Notes: generated by a model from the letters alone, not told the origin. Numbered from the stretch's first letter, positions 26,520-38,150 are shown. The stretch: 64,000 nucleotides of DNA from Rhineura floridana (GCF_030035675.1 NC_084486.1:94425027-94489026); one strand, 5' to 3'. Program-made: numbers and translations.

Positions 26520-27427
26520 AGGGGGAGGTATTCTCCCCCTTAGGACTGGCTCCACTGACGTTAACAGACGCCTTCCAGTCAAAATGGAAATGGGCAGTGA
26601 GCAATAAAATACAAGACCTGGGCTTTTTGATGAATGCTATTTTAGATCTAGGCTATACTAAGGCTAAAGCAGCCATTTTCCAACAAATTAGTGATAGTGA
26701 ACTGCAAAATAATTTAAGGTTGGCTGCAGCATACCCCAATTTTTAGGAATAATGGGAGGGTATTTTCACCCGTGAACTATCTAGTAAATTTGAACATTGC
26801 CAAATACAGAAAAGCATTCACGTTAGCCAGATTTAATGTGTTACCCTCTGCATTGCTGGAAGGAAGATTCAAGAGGGTCCCCTATTGTGAGCGGGTTTGT
26901 CCTTGCGATGTGGGGGAAGTGGAGACAGTAGGTCATGTTCTATTGCAGCCTTTCCCAACCAGTGTGCCTCCAGATGTTGTTGGACCACAACTCCCTTCAG
27001 CCTCCCATTGGCAATGCTGGCTGAGGCTGATGGGAGTTGTGGTCCAACAACATCTGGAGGCACACTGATTGGGAAAGGCTGTTCTATTGTATTGCCCTTT
27101 CTATCGGGACCTACGTTATATTTTTATCACTCCGATCCTAAAAAAAATGCCCAGGGTTCCCGATGCAAGTAATGTACACTATTTGCTGGCAGATCAGAAT
27201 CCTCAGGTTACAACCAAGGTGGCCAGTTTCTGTGCAGCCACTATTGTCTGTAGGAGGACACTGCGAGTATTTTAATGTTTTATGATTTTATCATGATGTG
27301 TATATACTGATATTAGTGACGCAGTTTTAAAATGCTGCTGCCTTTTTTGCTATTGTGTACTATTGGTGCTACTTATTTTATATCTGCTGGTCTATGACCG
27401 AAATAAATAAATAAATAAATAAATACG
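26520..27427 (+). mobile_element. Non-LTR retrotransposon C-terminal fragment, split by a MITE
   Basis: Coding-like sequence reads NYLVNLNIAKYRKAFTLARF, then CPCDVGEVETVGHVLL before the insertion, and FYRDLRYIFITPIL then KVASFCAATI after it. The CxC...H...C pattern is a zinc-knuckle type end of a LINE ORF2. It ends in an (AAAT)n tail at 27,400-27,427. The LINE clade is not certain. Upstream frames are broken. Confidence 0.65.
26946..27081. mobile_element. Palindromic hAT MITE with perfect 8-bp TSD
   Basis: A 136-bp foldback. CAGCCTTTCCCAACC at the left is inverted at the right (TTGGGAAAGGCTG), and the arms pair over ~60 bp around a short centre. The octamer TTCTATTG flanks both ends (26,938-26,945 and 27,082-27,089), so the insertion into the LINE fragment is fully resolved. 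Relatives are at 57,085-57,220 and 59,950-60,080. Confidence 0.9.
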
Positions 27428-28095
27428 TAATGGGGGAGGGGTAACATCATTACTACCTGCCTACTTTATATTAGACTACCAGTTGATGCTCATGAGTATC
27501 TTCTGCTAAATGTTCTGAGCATTGCCTTGGCATATATTTACGGTAAGTAGGCTGCATGTGTTTTTGTATAACTGTCTTCAATTGTTATGTGCACAAGAAG
27601 TTCCTAGTGGTGCTTGCTAATTTGGGATGGGGAAGCAGTTTATTATTTTTTAAATGTCAAACCAACCTAATTCACATTTTCTGAATCAATATGAGAACTG
27701 AAGTTCGCACTTCTACAAATTTTGCTATTCAGTCTTCCAAGCAAACAATGCATATATTAGGGGAAAGTGTGCACATTAAATGTATATATTTGTGAAAATA
27801 GCATTCACCATGCATTGTTTTAAGGAGAACTGCAAAAATTGATATGAAGCAAATTCACATATAAAATGTGTATCTTAGGGGAAATACATGGGAAAATGCA
27901 AGCACATTTTCATGAAGACTGTTTTTAAAAAATGCAAACTGATGCAGATATGAGGCAAACTGAACTTAAGTTTGGAAAAATGGGAAATGGAGAGAAATTG
28001 AAATTGACAGATTCATCCATCCCTAGTGCTAATGTACCTCAGGCAACATGCACTGGGTGTAGTGGAAATATGTTTCCTTGGTGCTTGTGTTTCAG
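27428..28095 (+). other. Sequence upstream of CRYGS exon 2
   Basis: Probably CRYGS intron 1. No ATG followed by about 18 coding bases and a donor was found. There is no known repeat. Confidence 0.4.
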
Positions 28096-28338
28096 ATCAC
28101 CTTCTACGAAGGCAAGAATTTCCAGGGGCGGCTCTATGAGTCTGACAGAGACAGTTTGGATTTCCACAGTGACTTGAGCCATTGCAATTTCATCTGTGTG
28201 GAGTGGGATGCCTGGGCTGTTTATGAGCAGCCAAACTTCTCAGGGAACATATATATGCTGACTCATGGGGAGTATCCTGAATATCAGTACTGGATGGGCC
28301 TAAATGACCGTATCAGCTCATGCAAATCTATTCAATTA
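28096..28338 (+). CDS. CRYGS: CRYGS exon 2 (N-terminal domain)
   Basis: Phase 0 at both ends, 243 nt as in mammals. The acceptor is TTGTGTTTCAG and the donor TTA|GTAAGT. It holds Greek keys 1 and 2, ending [12 protein letters not shown]. Confidence 0.95.
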
Positions 28339-29511
28339 GTAAGTTGGACATTTTCTTCCCCTCTGATTAGCTTTGAACTCTGCATGGGTGAACAGGATAT
28401 TCTTGTATGTTGATGGCTGAGGTGGGCTTACTTGGCAATCTCCTGTATCCTCATGTTGCATCTGTTTTCAAAGTTACTAACACTGACACACACACACACA
28501 CACGCTAAAACGGGTGGGGAAACTCTGGCCCTCCATATCTTGATGGACTCCAAGTCCCATCAGGACTAGCCAGCATGGCCAATTGTCAAGGATTATGGGA
28601 GTTGAAGTCCCAACAACACATAGAGGGCCCTGCATTAAAAAAAATGAGAAAACACTTTCTTGCTGCTAAGACCATGTGTTTGTTTCTTACATAAGAAGAT
28701 AAGAAGAGCCTTGCTTGATCAAACCAAAAATCCATCTAGTCCAGCATCCTGTTTTCACAGTGGCTGCACCCAGAGGCTTTTGCTGTAGCTCTACCCCGAC
28801 AGGTGAGCCATTCCTATGTCATATGCAATTCCCACCATGTGGTTCTACAGAGATGGGGAAGCTGTGGCTCTCCGTGAGCAGTTAAACTCCAACTCCTATC
28901 AGGCTCAGCCAGGATGACCAGTGGTCAGGGATGATGGGAGTTGGAGTCCAGCAACATCTGAAGGGCCGCAGGTTCTCCATCCCTATTCTACGGGGACAAT
29001 GTCACTAGGGGACAATGTCCAACAGGGAAACAAGTGAAAGTACAAATGGTATAATAAAGATAACTAAATATGGATGAAGTGGTGTTGTTAGGTATGCACA
29101 CAGCTGCAATGCATTCTCTGCTTTATTGGTTAATACCCATTTTCCATCAGATTGGTCAGTGAGGCAGAGGAGTCTGAACTGTGGATTGCCTCTGCTCAGC
29201 TCTTCAATAGCCTTTTGTGTTCTCTCTCCTTTTTCTAGTCCAGTGGAGGCAAATACCAGATCCAGCTCTTTGAGAAGGGTGACTTTAGTGGCCAGATGCA
29301 TGAATCCACAGAAGACTGCCCTTCCGTCATGGATCAGTTTCATCTCTGGGAAATCCACTTCTGCAAAGTCCTGGATGGGGCCTGGGTTTTCTACGAACAT
29401 CCCAATTTCTGTGGGAGGCACTATCTTCTGGAGAGAGGGGAGTACAGTAAACCTGTCGAGTGGGGGTTGGTGTCCCCAGTGGTCCAGTCTTTCCGCCGTA
29501 TTGCAGAGTAA
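28096..29511 (+). CDS. CRYGS: CRYGS, gamma-S crystallin, exons 2-3
   Basis: Soluble, monomeric lens protein of the beta/gamma-crystallin family; it packs in fibre cells to give refractive power. Exon 2 (28096-28338, 81 codons) and exon 3 (29239-29511, 90 codons plus TAA) each encode one domain of two Greek-key motifs. The motif starts are [33 protein letters not shown] and [11 protein letters not shown]. The linker is SIQL|SSGGKYQ. With the usual 7-codon first exon the protein would be 178 residues, exactly the human length. The first exon (MSKxGxK in relatives) was not found, so the start given is that of exon 2. The Cys triad of human gamma-S (YDCDCDC) is YESDRDS here. The gene lies downstream of TBCCD1 on the same strand, as in human. 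Confidence 0.95.
28486..28503. repeat. (AC)n microsatellite
   Basis: About nine AC units in CRYGS intron 2. Confidence 0.9.
28511..28636. mobile_element. Palindromic hAT-type MITE
   Basis: 'ggtggggaaactctggccct' on the left and 'tagagggccctgcatt' on the right, around the family centre 'cagcatggcca'. The inverted arms are diverged. Confidence 0.65.
28685..28835 (-). repeat. CR1 3' end fragment
   Basis: Minus-strand CR1 tail: 'cataagaagataagaagag' at the left edge, then 'ccatctagtccagcatcctg'. It lies in CRYGS intron 2. Confidence 0.8.
28848..28985. mobile_element. Palindromic hAT-type MITE
   Basis: AGAGATGGGGAAGCTGTGGC at the left, with the inverse at the right ('gccgcaggttctccatccc'). The flanks GGTTCTAC and TATTCTAC agree at 6 of 8 positions. 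Confidence 0.75.
29239..29511 (+). CDS. CRYGS: CRYGS exon 3 (C-terminal domain and stop)
   Basis: The acceptor is TCCTTTTTCTAG. Greek keys 3 and 4, ending [10 protein letters not shown] then TAA; human ends FRRIVE. Confidence 0.96.
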   Translation, partial: SSGGKYQIQLFEKGDFSGQMHESTEDCPSVMDQFHLWEIHFCKVLDGAWVFYEHPNFCGRHYLLERGEYSKPVEWGLVSPVVQSFRRIAE

Positions 29512-29560
29512 TCAGCAGCATGGCATCTGAAAGCGATCTGAAAGCTGACTTGATGCCATC

Positions 29561-29566
29561 AATAAA
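29561..29566 (+). other. CRYGS polyadenylation signal AATAAA
   Basis: Fifty bases after the stop codon, giving a very short 3' UTR as usual for gamma crystallins. Confidence 0.8.
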
Positions 29567-29589
29567 GCACTTGCGGGCTTGATGCTGCC

Positions 29590-31990
29590 TATCATTATTC
29601 ATGAAAAATATGTCTCTGAGTGACATCTTTTCTTTAAGAGGAGATGACTAATCTCTGCAGCAGCCATTTGCAGGGAAACTTGAGCACAATGCTCAAATAA
29701 TTGGGGGCAGGGGAAAGAAAGGGGGTCTGTTCCTTTACTTGCGCCCCTTGAATACTGTGTGTGTTTGTTTTTTATAGAAAAATGTGTCTCATGGTTTGGC
29801 TAAACTTAGGGGAGTCAGAGTATAGGGTTTGTGGATTCCATTAGCATCCCACCCTTTCCCTTTTATAACCTGAGTACTGCTATAGCAGCTGTGAAGGCAA
29901 GCCAAATCACCCTGTTTAGACCCTGGAATTGGTTGAGATGATAAGCCCTGTAAGCAAGGCCAGCCCAAGGCAAGTTACAACTATAACATATTAAACAATG
30001 TTGCCCTTTTGCCCCAGATCAGCTGCCTGAGGAAGTTTCCTCTCTCTGCCTAATGCAGAGGTGGAGAACCTGTGCCCTCCAGATGTTGTTGAACTCCAAA
30101 GTCCCATCAGTTCCACTCAGCATGGCCAATGTCATCCAACAATATCTGGTAAAACATGTGGGACAGCTCCTTGAAAGTTTGGACTAAAACCTGGAGTGGA
30201 TTCCACTGCCCCACTGACATGCGTGCACCCCAAGTTCCTTCCTGCTCTCTCTCAACATAAAATGTCCAGTTCTTTTCTATTCAGAATAGCTGTGCTTCAT
30301 CTCTTTGCCACCAGGTGTCACCCTTTCTCTTCTTTCCTCGCCAACTGGGACACTGCGATGAAATCTTTGGGTAAGCTCAGTCTGCTCCCCCTTCCCCCAT
30401 TGTGTTATGCCTTAAGTCTTCGAAAATAACAAATGTCCATTTTTGTTGGGCATTTTCTTTGCTGGGTACTCTGGGGAACCTAAGAATTTTTGCATATCAA
30501 GCAAGGGAATGGGGGACTTTGGATAATGATATTCAGTGTATATAGTGTGCACTTTTATAGCAAGGGCCCTGCAGTCTGTTCCAGTTTGATGTATGAGGTT
30601 ATTATGTAGCAATGAAGCAGAGTATATGATGCTTGTCATATACTAGCTACAATAATACAGCCCTTGTGAATATGGTATTAATTGGGGACTGGCCAAATAG
30701 GGAGCACTCTGAAAAGGCCAAGAGAGGGGAACTCTGCTTCAGTTTGGTTGAGGGGCAGGAGTCTGTGCAAACGAGTAGGATGTTGTGTGAGCACAGTACA
30801 TGTTACAGAGGTGAGGTGGGATGGATGGTGGAGAAAGGCCTGCTGGGAAGCGATGGGGAAGAATCTCAGTTCAGTTCGCATTTCAAGCGGAATTTATCAG
30901 GCTCGCACTTTCCAAAGCAATACTTCAAAATGTGCACTTTGGCTCAGAGCCAATGGGCCTCCCTGCCTTCCACCCCACCAGTCCCAATGGGCACCAGCCA
31001 CCGCTAGGCTCAATTGCTCTAGGGACTTGTACAAAGTGTTGGTGTGGGATTGGGCTGGAAGTGCCAAGCTCAGCTTCAACTAGAGCTGAGCAAAATGCCC
31101 CCCCCCCCATTCTGCACTCTATTAGCAGGCAGAGAAATGGGAGGGGGTAACCATTTTGCTGCATATTCTTCAGGGAGAGGAGAAATTCTCCAGTGCCTCC
31201 TTGGTGATGGAGCTGCCCATCAACAGTGGTAGTGGTACACCCTCCAAAGGTTTTTTTTGTTTGCAGTAGTCTCTTTTTTGAGACTAACAATGAATCATTT
31301 GTTAGATCCTTCATAGAACTGTAGCTCCACAGATCCAAATTAAAACTGGCAATTACTGTAAGATAGATGCATGCCACAAATAGAGTGAAGATGCGCGGAT
31401 GTAGACTAAAGTTTCACACTTCTGGTCTTTACGGGGCTCCAGTATTTTGATAGTTGATTGTTGGGGAGATGCTTAGCATTCTTCTCTTTTCACTGTTAGT
31501 GTTCCAGAAGCAATAAACATGACTGTCTTGCTGAGCTACAGTTAGATAAAGCAAAGGAACCCATCCCGGAGGCCTCCAATCCGCCATGATTCTGTCTACC
31601 AACCTCACTGCTTATCTTGGCAAGGGGAAATCCCACCCTTACAAGACTTGGCAGCAGCAGCAGCTATTCCAGGCTAGGCTGTGAGTGGTGCAAATAAGAG
31701 CTTGTTGATGAACTTACTCTGTGGTGGGAAAAAACAATGTATGATATCCAACATTAGTCATACTTAGAGCAGGCCCACTGAAATCAGTAGACCTACTATG
31801 AGTATGACTCAACTGAATAACATCCAGTGTTTCCATTGAACCCTTGGGAAGTTACCCTGCAGAACTGTTCAGGGTGGGGTCTCCTTCACAGTGAGGACCA
31901 ATGAGAGAAATGTAAGAACCCTCAGAAACTTTCTGTGGCAAGCTTGCTAGACATTTCAAGGATAAAATTGCTCATAACTGTTCTGACCTA
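29590..31990. other. Intergenic sequence downstream of CRYGS
   Basis: A half-palindromic MITE lies at about 30,055-30,150 ('gtgccctccagatgttgttg'). A poly-C run of about 10 is at 31,099. A degraded TAA-type MITE is at about 31,739-31,830. No exon was recognised. Confidence 0.5.
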
Positions 31991-31999
31991 CTATCCATC

Positions 32000-32420
32000 T
32001 AGCTCTGTCTATCTGAATGGAAGTGTTGGTGCCTGGAAGCAGTGATGGGCTTGGTGGGAGTCAATAACTGGGGCTGAATTCCAATAAGACAGAGATGCTG
32101 TGGGTGAGTGGTCTCTTTGTCTGGGGATTAGGTGGGCTACCTGTTCTGGGAGAGGTTGCACTCTCCCTGATGGAGCAGATTTGCAGTCTGGGAGTACTCC
32201 TGGATTCCAGCCTGTCACTGGAGTCCCAGTTGACATCAGCTAGCTAAGAGTGCTTATGCCCAGTTTAGACTGGTTCACCAGCTACAGCCGGTCCTGGATG
32301 GGGATGGCCTGGCATCAATTGCCTCTGCTCTTGTGACCTCCTGCCTGGATTACTGCAGTGCACTCATTGTCCTATGGTAGATGGCTGGCTCTACTTCAGG
32401 AAAATGGATTCAACCTGTTC
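32000..32420 (+). mobile_element. L2 LINE reverse-transcriptase fragment, decayed
   Basis: Conceptual peptides follow the intact L2 copy at 48.7-49.0 kb: a 'KTEMLWVS' type stretch, then 'SLGVLLDSSLSLESQL', then 'ALVTSCLDYCSAL' (intact copy: ALVTSRLDYCNAL). The frame shifts along the fragment. Confidence 0.7.
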
Positions 32421-32429
32421 TGTGTGCCC

Positions 32430-34019
32430 TTGCACTCCCCATGAAGGAAAATGATGTTGCTGCTGCTGTTGTAGTAATCATCGTAATCACCTAGAGCCTG
32501 TTTTGCATAAGCAACTCACAAGATAAAACAACTTGGGATCCAAGTATCAAAGGAGTGCCTCCTCCCATACCAGCCTGCCTGCACACTGAACTCATTGTCC
32601 AGTGGCTTTCCTTATTTATCACTATAGAAAACTCTGACTTCCATCTCTGGGGACATTTAAAAGTAGCATCTCAGGAAGTGCCCTATCCAGACACTACTTC
32701 CATTCTATTCTCCGCTCCAGTCCAGTTGTCAGGTATCCTGTTTCCCCTGCTTTCTCAACTTTCCATGCCATTGATTATTTTGGGTCTTTTTTGGGATACT
32801 CTCTCCCTTAGGTTTTTGGTCCTCCTGATTTGTTGTGCTTATGCATACTTCAGAGTTAGTCTGCTGGTATTCTCTCTTGTGTGTGTCTATGGGTCAGGGT
32901 GCAGTTTTGGCTACATAAGGACCAGCACAGGAAAACTCAAATCAATATTAGTATATAGAAACCTGGGGCCTGTACATACTGTGTACCTGTTTAATGCTCT
33001 GTTTACTGTTATAGCCAGTCAGCCATGCCCTCCTTCGCTACACTCCATTCTTCCTCCCAGCCAGTTTTCTATACCCCCCTGCCCAAGTAGTCAGTCAGCA
33101 TTCTATGGTCACTGAGCATGCTCAGCCCTCATAGGTAATAATATAGGTTCAGTTCAAATTGTACATAGGTAGGCTTAGGATAGGGTCACATTACTGACTT
33201 AAAATTCAGCCACCCCATTCTTTGAATCTGGGTACACACAATGTTACGTGCAATTACCCACAATTCATGGGTTTCTTCTGAAATACTGTGTGTTGTGGTG
33301 CAGTATCCCCAACACCAGCTTCACTCCAGTTTGAGTGGCGACTTCCAGGTATATACAGTGAACACATTTCCTGGGGGTGGTCCTACTTGCCTGATGTCAG
33401 CGCTGTCTGTGTGTGTATATTACAGAAGAACATCCTGTTTCTCATCCACTGCCTGGCCACTACAATCTTATCCATGTCTACTTAGAAGCAAGTCACATTG
33501 AATTCAATGGGGCGTACTCCCTGATAAATGGGTAAGGATTGCAAGTCTTGTTTATTTTAAAACAAGATGTGAGGTGTGTGTGTGTATGAGAGATCTGTGC
33601 TCATCTCTGCCCATCAGTCTCTACAAACAACAAGAGGGAGTGGAATCTGTCTCCTCTCACTCATTTTGATTATTTCAAGTGCCAACACCAAGAAAAACAA
33701 CCAGAAGCTGATTTCCAGGTTGGTGGAGTTGGACAGATGAAAGCTCCACCAAAAGGAGTTGGGGTGGGGAAACTGGGTACAGACAGTGGGCAGCTGGAGA
33801 CACAGAGATTTGCAAAACAGAATTGAAACTCAGCAAGAAAAAACAGCCTTGCTACTCTTTAAGCCTGTAATATGCTATGCACACATAGCCTTAGTGTCAA
33901 TAAGGGTGAGGTCTAAGGGGCTGTGGCAAAGTCTTTATAGGAAAGGTTGGTTTTGTGAAGGGATCTGAAGGAGAGATAAATAGCATCACATGGACGTCAT
34001 TGGGAGGAAAGTAGTTTAT
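32430..34019. other. Intergenic sequence, no gene recognised
   Basis: An open stretch of 186 codons at 32,555-33,115 is hydrophobic but shows no domain, splice context or family resemblance, and I treat it as chance. A TAA-type MITE fragment ('aagtcacattgaattcaatgg') lies at about 33,470-33,545. Confidence 0.45.
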
Positions 34020-34673
34020 GGGCAGAGACGCACTCACTGTTCTGCCAGTTCCAGTGTGTCTCTACCTCTCTTTTCTAAAAATTGGGGCACATGACACAAG
34101 TCAAACTACGCCCCCTTTATTCTAAAACCTGATTGGATCAGCTCCAGTGGAGATTTCGCAGTTGATTGGTAGATCAACCCGTTTGCCTTCCATTCCTCCT
34201 CCCAGCCAATTTTCTATTCTGGCTTTTTTTGGGGCGACCAGCGTGCATACAGCTTAAAGGAACAGGAGACCTTCAGATGGGTGGTGGTACTGGGGCTAGA
34301 GAAGAGAAGGGTTGCAGACCATTTACTCTGGCTGCTTTTTGAAACAGCTCTGCCCACGGCTGGGCACATCTCCCTTTCACACTGCTGATTCGGACTGCCC
34401 AGAGCAAAACCACAGGCCAATCACTGTATCTGCCTGAGCCGACAGCAAAGCATTTTCATCGGACATACCTAGAGTGGCAACACAGTTGATGGCCAATCAG
34501 TTTTGAAGTCTGTGAAGCTGACTTTAAGGGAAAACAGACTGGAGGTTTTTCAGCTTTGCAACTTTGGAGGTTTTGGCGTAAAAGGGGGCTGAGTTTTACT
34601 AGAATTCCCCACATTCAGAAGATGGATGTGGAGACACATTGAAGCCAGCACAACTGCAAGTGTGTCTCTACCC
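34020..34673. mobile_element. Unclassified long-TIR transposon with hairpin ends (copy 1)
   Basis: The left end GGGCAGAGACGCACTCACTG and the right end (inverse of GGGTAGAGACACACTTGCAG) match over about 110 bp, allowing for drift. Each terminus is itself a hairpin: AGAGAC.CACT pairs with AGTGTGTCTCT ~20 bases on. There is no coding sequence. Other copies: 37,899-38,150, 43,434-43,850 and 51,516-51,910. I cannot assign a superfamily. Confidence 0.7.
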
Positions 34674-34834
34674 AAGGTTGCAGCAGTGATATGAAAGCAG
34701 AGAGATAAAGGGGGGTAGCAGCAAGGTCATAGAGGGCATTATATTTAAATAATGAAGTGTAGTTAGCATTTGCATAGCACTTTTGAGCATTCAAAGTACT
34801 TTAGATAAATTCTCTCTCTTTTTAGAACAACTGT

Positions 34835-34910
34835 AAGGCAGGGATGGGAAAAGTGTGGCCCTCTAAATGTTGATGAACTCCAACTCCCCTCTCTCTCTCT
34901 CTCTCTCTCT
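34835..34910. repeat. MITE half followed by (CT)n
   Basis: 'gggatgggaaaagtgtggcc' and 'gatgaactccaactccc' are one arm of the CAGGGGTGGGGAAC MITE. The other arm is replaced by a (CT)n run at 34,888-34,910. Confidence 0.65.
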
Positions 34911-37475
34911 GTGTGCACGCATGTGCGTACAGGCCATAGCTGAGAAAACAGAACATTGCCAAAGGCCATTTGGCAAGTTCCTGGCTGAAACAAGAGCCCC
35001 AGCTCCCAATCTTAGCTAGTGCATAGCAATTTTCAATAATGATAATACTAACAATAATCCAGGCCTTTGTGCTATGGATGAATATTCAGGAATAGATGAT
35101 GGACAGACGCATGTTGCATTTAAATATCCAAAAAGTACAATATCAAATCAGAACATCCTGGGATAAGGATGAATACAAATAAGTCACTATAACCCCTGCC
35201 TCTGCTGTATTGAACTCTACCTCTGGTGACCAACTCAACAGTCCATGAGATCTCATATTAGCACTACTGCTGTGACAGTCGGGGCATCATGCGTCTGCAT
35301 GTGCATATGCAGTGCATTGAACACCATGTATATCAGGAAAGCTAGGCCAGGCACGACCATGTAAATGGGAAAGATTTAAGATTTGAGTGTGGAAGCCATT
35401 TTGCTTGCTTGTTCCACTTGTCCTCTATTAGCATTTCTTTTGAGTGTCCTTTTATTGGATTGCTTGATCTGCCTAGCACCAAAATGCAATTATCAGACTT
35501 CCTTTCTCTCCCCTCCAAACGACTCTTGCCCTCTGGTGAATTTCACATTGTGCCCCAATGTTGGCAACTAATATGAATAACAATAAAGTGTGGTAGGTGT
35601 TTTAGAGAAAAAAATTTTTAGATTACTTTTTCCAGTGGGGGCTCCCTTGTTGGAGCTACACACAGAACAGAGTGCATATGGATATGAGCCACAGACAGAG
35701 CAAGCAATCGGAACCGCTCAGCTGATGCCTTGCCTTGACAGCTAATTTCCATTTTTCAGTATCAGGGGGTCTGTTCCAGTAATTGGCATGCAGATTGTGT
35801 CTGATGGGCCTGTTAGACAGAAGAAAAGAATCTGCTAGTTAGAATAAGCCAACCCCAGGCTGATGGATGGGGCATAAGGAGGTCATTCCAAAAGAGAATA
35901 TATATAGGTATATATACCACACTCTCTACATGGAATGTATATAAAAATTCACAGTCCGTGCCCTCCCCTTCGCCCCTTCTCCCTTTATCCTGCAAAGTCT
36001 AATTTATCATGTTCCATTGAGACAAATCCAGCTCCCTTCCTCTCTCTCTCTTTCCTTTTTTCCCCTTTAAGGGATATTTGATGGAAGCTTTTCTTGGTTT
36101 TAATGACAAGACGGTAGGGCAAGGAAGAAATTAAAGTGGTGCCATGGTTCATTAACAGCCCAAGATCCTCCAGAACTGGCCCAGTTGTTAATTACACTAA
36201 AGGAATTAATTCCTTTCCTCCATCATCTTTAATCCACTGGGCAAGCAGGAAGCTCTTTGAGCCTGGCAGAAAATCTGGCCATTTGTATTTGTTCCCTGTA
36301 CTTTGTCTAAATGATTGTTGATGTTGGCTTTTAAACTTGGGATCTTTTCCAGTGCTGAAACTCACTGGGCTAGAGCACGGTAGCCTGTGTGCAGACTCCA
36401 GTTTTGCAGAAGCTTGGAGGCAGTACTGTAGAAGAGTTGCCATTGACACACATTTTTTAAATTTTTTGTGGCCCACCCTGGCCTGTGGTGAAAACACTTT
36501 TGCAGGTTTTTGTAGTAACTTTGATCTGTATGCTGGAAAAGACCCTAGAAGAGTAACCAGCATTTCTGCAAAAACACATGAGCACATCATTTGGTGAGTC
36601 TGTTGCAGGTGCCTCTTGGATGGCGCCAGTGGGAAGTAATATACTCACCTTCCCCATAATAATGACGGCATTTTGAAATTGTTTTACTTTTTAAAAAGAT
36701 AGATAAAGGATGCGTGCATATCCACACAGTCATGCAGTCTCTAAATAACACCCTGCCTTACCCCAGCCCCAACCCCATCCAGATAAGCAGCAGTGGCCAG
36801 TGTCAGGGGAGTGGCTCTGTGGCTCCACCCCACCATGTATACTGCTACTGCAAGCAGATGTCTATGGGAAATCTGCAACTTGGATAATACAACATTTAGC
36901 TGTTTACAGTGGTGGGATTGTAAATTGGATGTCCCTGAAGATGGGACTTTCTTCTCTGAAGGAACATTCCCTCTCATTTCCTGGAAAAGGTACCAAATTT
37001 GGCTTCTATTGACTTCTTGCCTAGCATACCACTGAAAATTAATTCACAGCTTGGCTAACAGGAGGACTGCCTAAATTCTGTTCCCCACCTGCCAAAAAAA
37101 CCTGTGTATTTTGCCAAAGAATGCAAACTGACCAGGGTAACAGCCAATTATTGTGTTTTCTAGAGATGGGGAATTAGCCATTTATATCCTTCTTGTTCCC
37201 AGCAGGCCTTGGTGTAACCTGCTACCTGCACAGCACCTAAATAGGCTCATTTGAAATTTAAGTCTGCAGCCTCCTCCCCCACTGTGACCAGATGTAGATG
37301 CCAATTGTCTCTCTCCAGCCTCATTGCTCTTCTTGTCGTTTAGCCTGATGAAGTGTTCTGGAGAACTTGACCCTTTTTACATTATTATGTGATATTTTGG
37401 TTGGCTTGATAAAGGCATTGCCCAAAGATGGATCTCATATATTCAGAATCTCATGTCAGCCCCACATTTTAAAAT
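34911..37475. other. Intergenic, low-repeat stretch
   Basis: No transposon was recognised between about 35,000 and 37,450, unusual for this half of the window. Homeobox-like AATTA/TAATT runs cluster at 36,190-36,215. No exon was found. It could hold conserved regulatory DNA. Confidence 0.4.
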
Positions 37476-37478
37476 GGG

Positions 37479-37668
37479 AACATAGGAAGCTGACCTTTAC
37501 TGTCAGACCACTGATCCTTCTCGCTCAGTAGCATCTACACTGACTGGCAGTGACTTTCCAGGGTTTCAGGCAGAGGTCTTCTCCAGCCCTCCCTGTAGAT
37601 GCCAGGCACTGAGCCTTGGACCTTCTGTATGCAAAGCAGTTGCTCTGTCACTGAGCTGTGGCTCTTCC
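37479..37668 (-). mobile_element. tRNA-derived SINE
   Basis: On the minus strand it opens with a tRNA-like head: CAGCTCAGTGACAGAGCA (A box) and GGTCCAAGGCTCAGTGCC (decayed B box), then 'gggtttcaggcaga' (plus orientation) in the body. It ends at the left with 'cataggaagctgacc'. Single copy in this window. Confidence 0.75.
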
Positions 37669-37898
37669 AGTGGGTCTAGTTTCCAATGGGTTCAATGGGT
37701 CTAGTTTCTATCTAGATCCATGGCAGGGAATATGTGGCACTCCAGATCACTAGCAAAAAGATTAGACTTTCAAAGTATTTGCCATCCTAATTACCCAATC
37801 TATAGCTTTTTAAAAAAAGAGGGAATGCCTCGCTGCTCTTTCTTGCTAGTAAAAAAAAATGCAGTCCATTTTATGATTGTCCAGTGCTGCAGGTGACT

Positions 37899-38150
37899 AT
37901 AGGTGGAAACACACTCACTGTTCTGCTGGTTCCAGTGCATCTCTACCCCTCTCTTCTGAAACTTGGGGCACATGATGCTACTCAAACCCTGCCCCTTTTA
38001 AACCTGGCAGTGGCAGCTGGAGTACATTTTTTTTAAAAAATCAGCTTCAAAGCGATTTTGCAACTGGAAGGCAGATCAGCCCATTCTTCCTCTGCGTGTG
38101 GCTAATGTAGATGCTTTGATCTGGCGACTAGTGTGTTTATAGCCCCTGTA
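37899..38150. mobile_element. Hairpin-ended transposon family (copy 2, one end)
   Basis: 'ggtggaaacacactcactgt' and 'ggttccagtgcatctctacc' repeat the left end of the 34,020 element. The right end is missing. Confidence 0.65.

Noticed and set aside
32555-33115. 186-codon hydrophobic open frame
   Set aside because: No motif, no upstream splice or promoter context, codons not biased, next to a decayed L2 fragment. Most likely chance.
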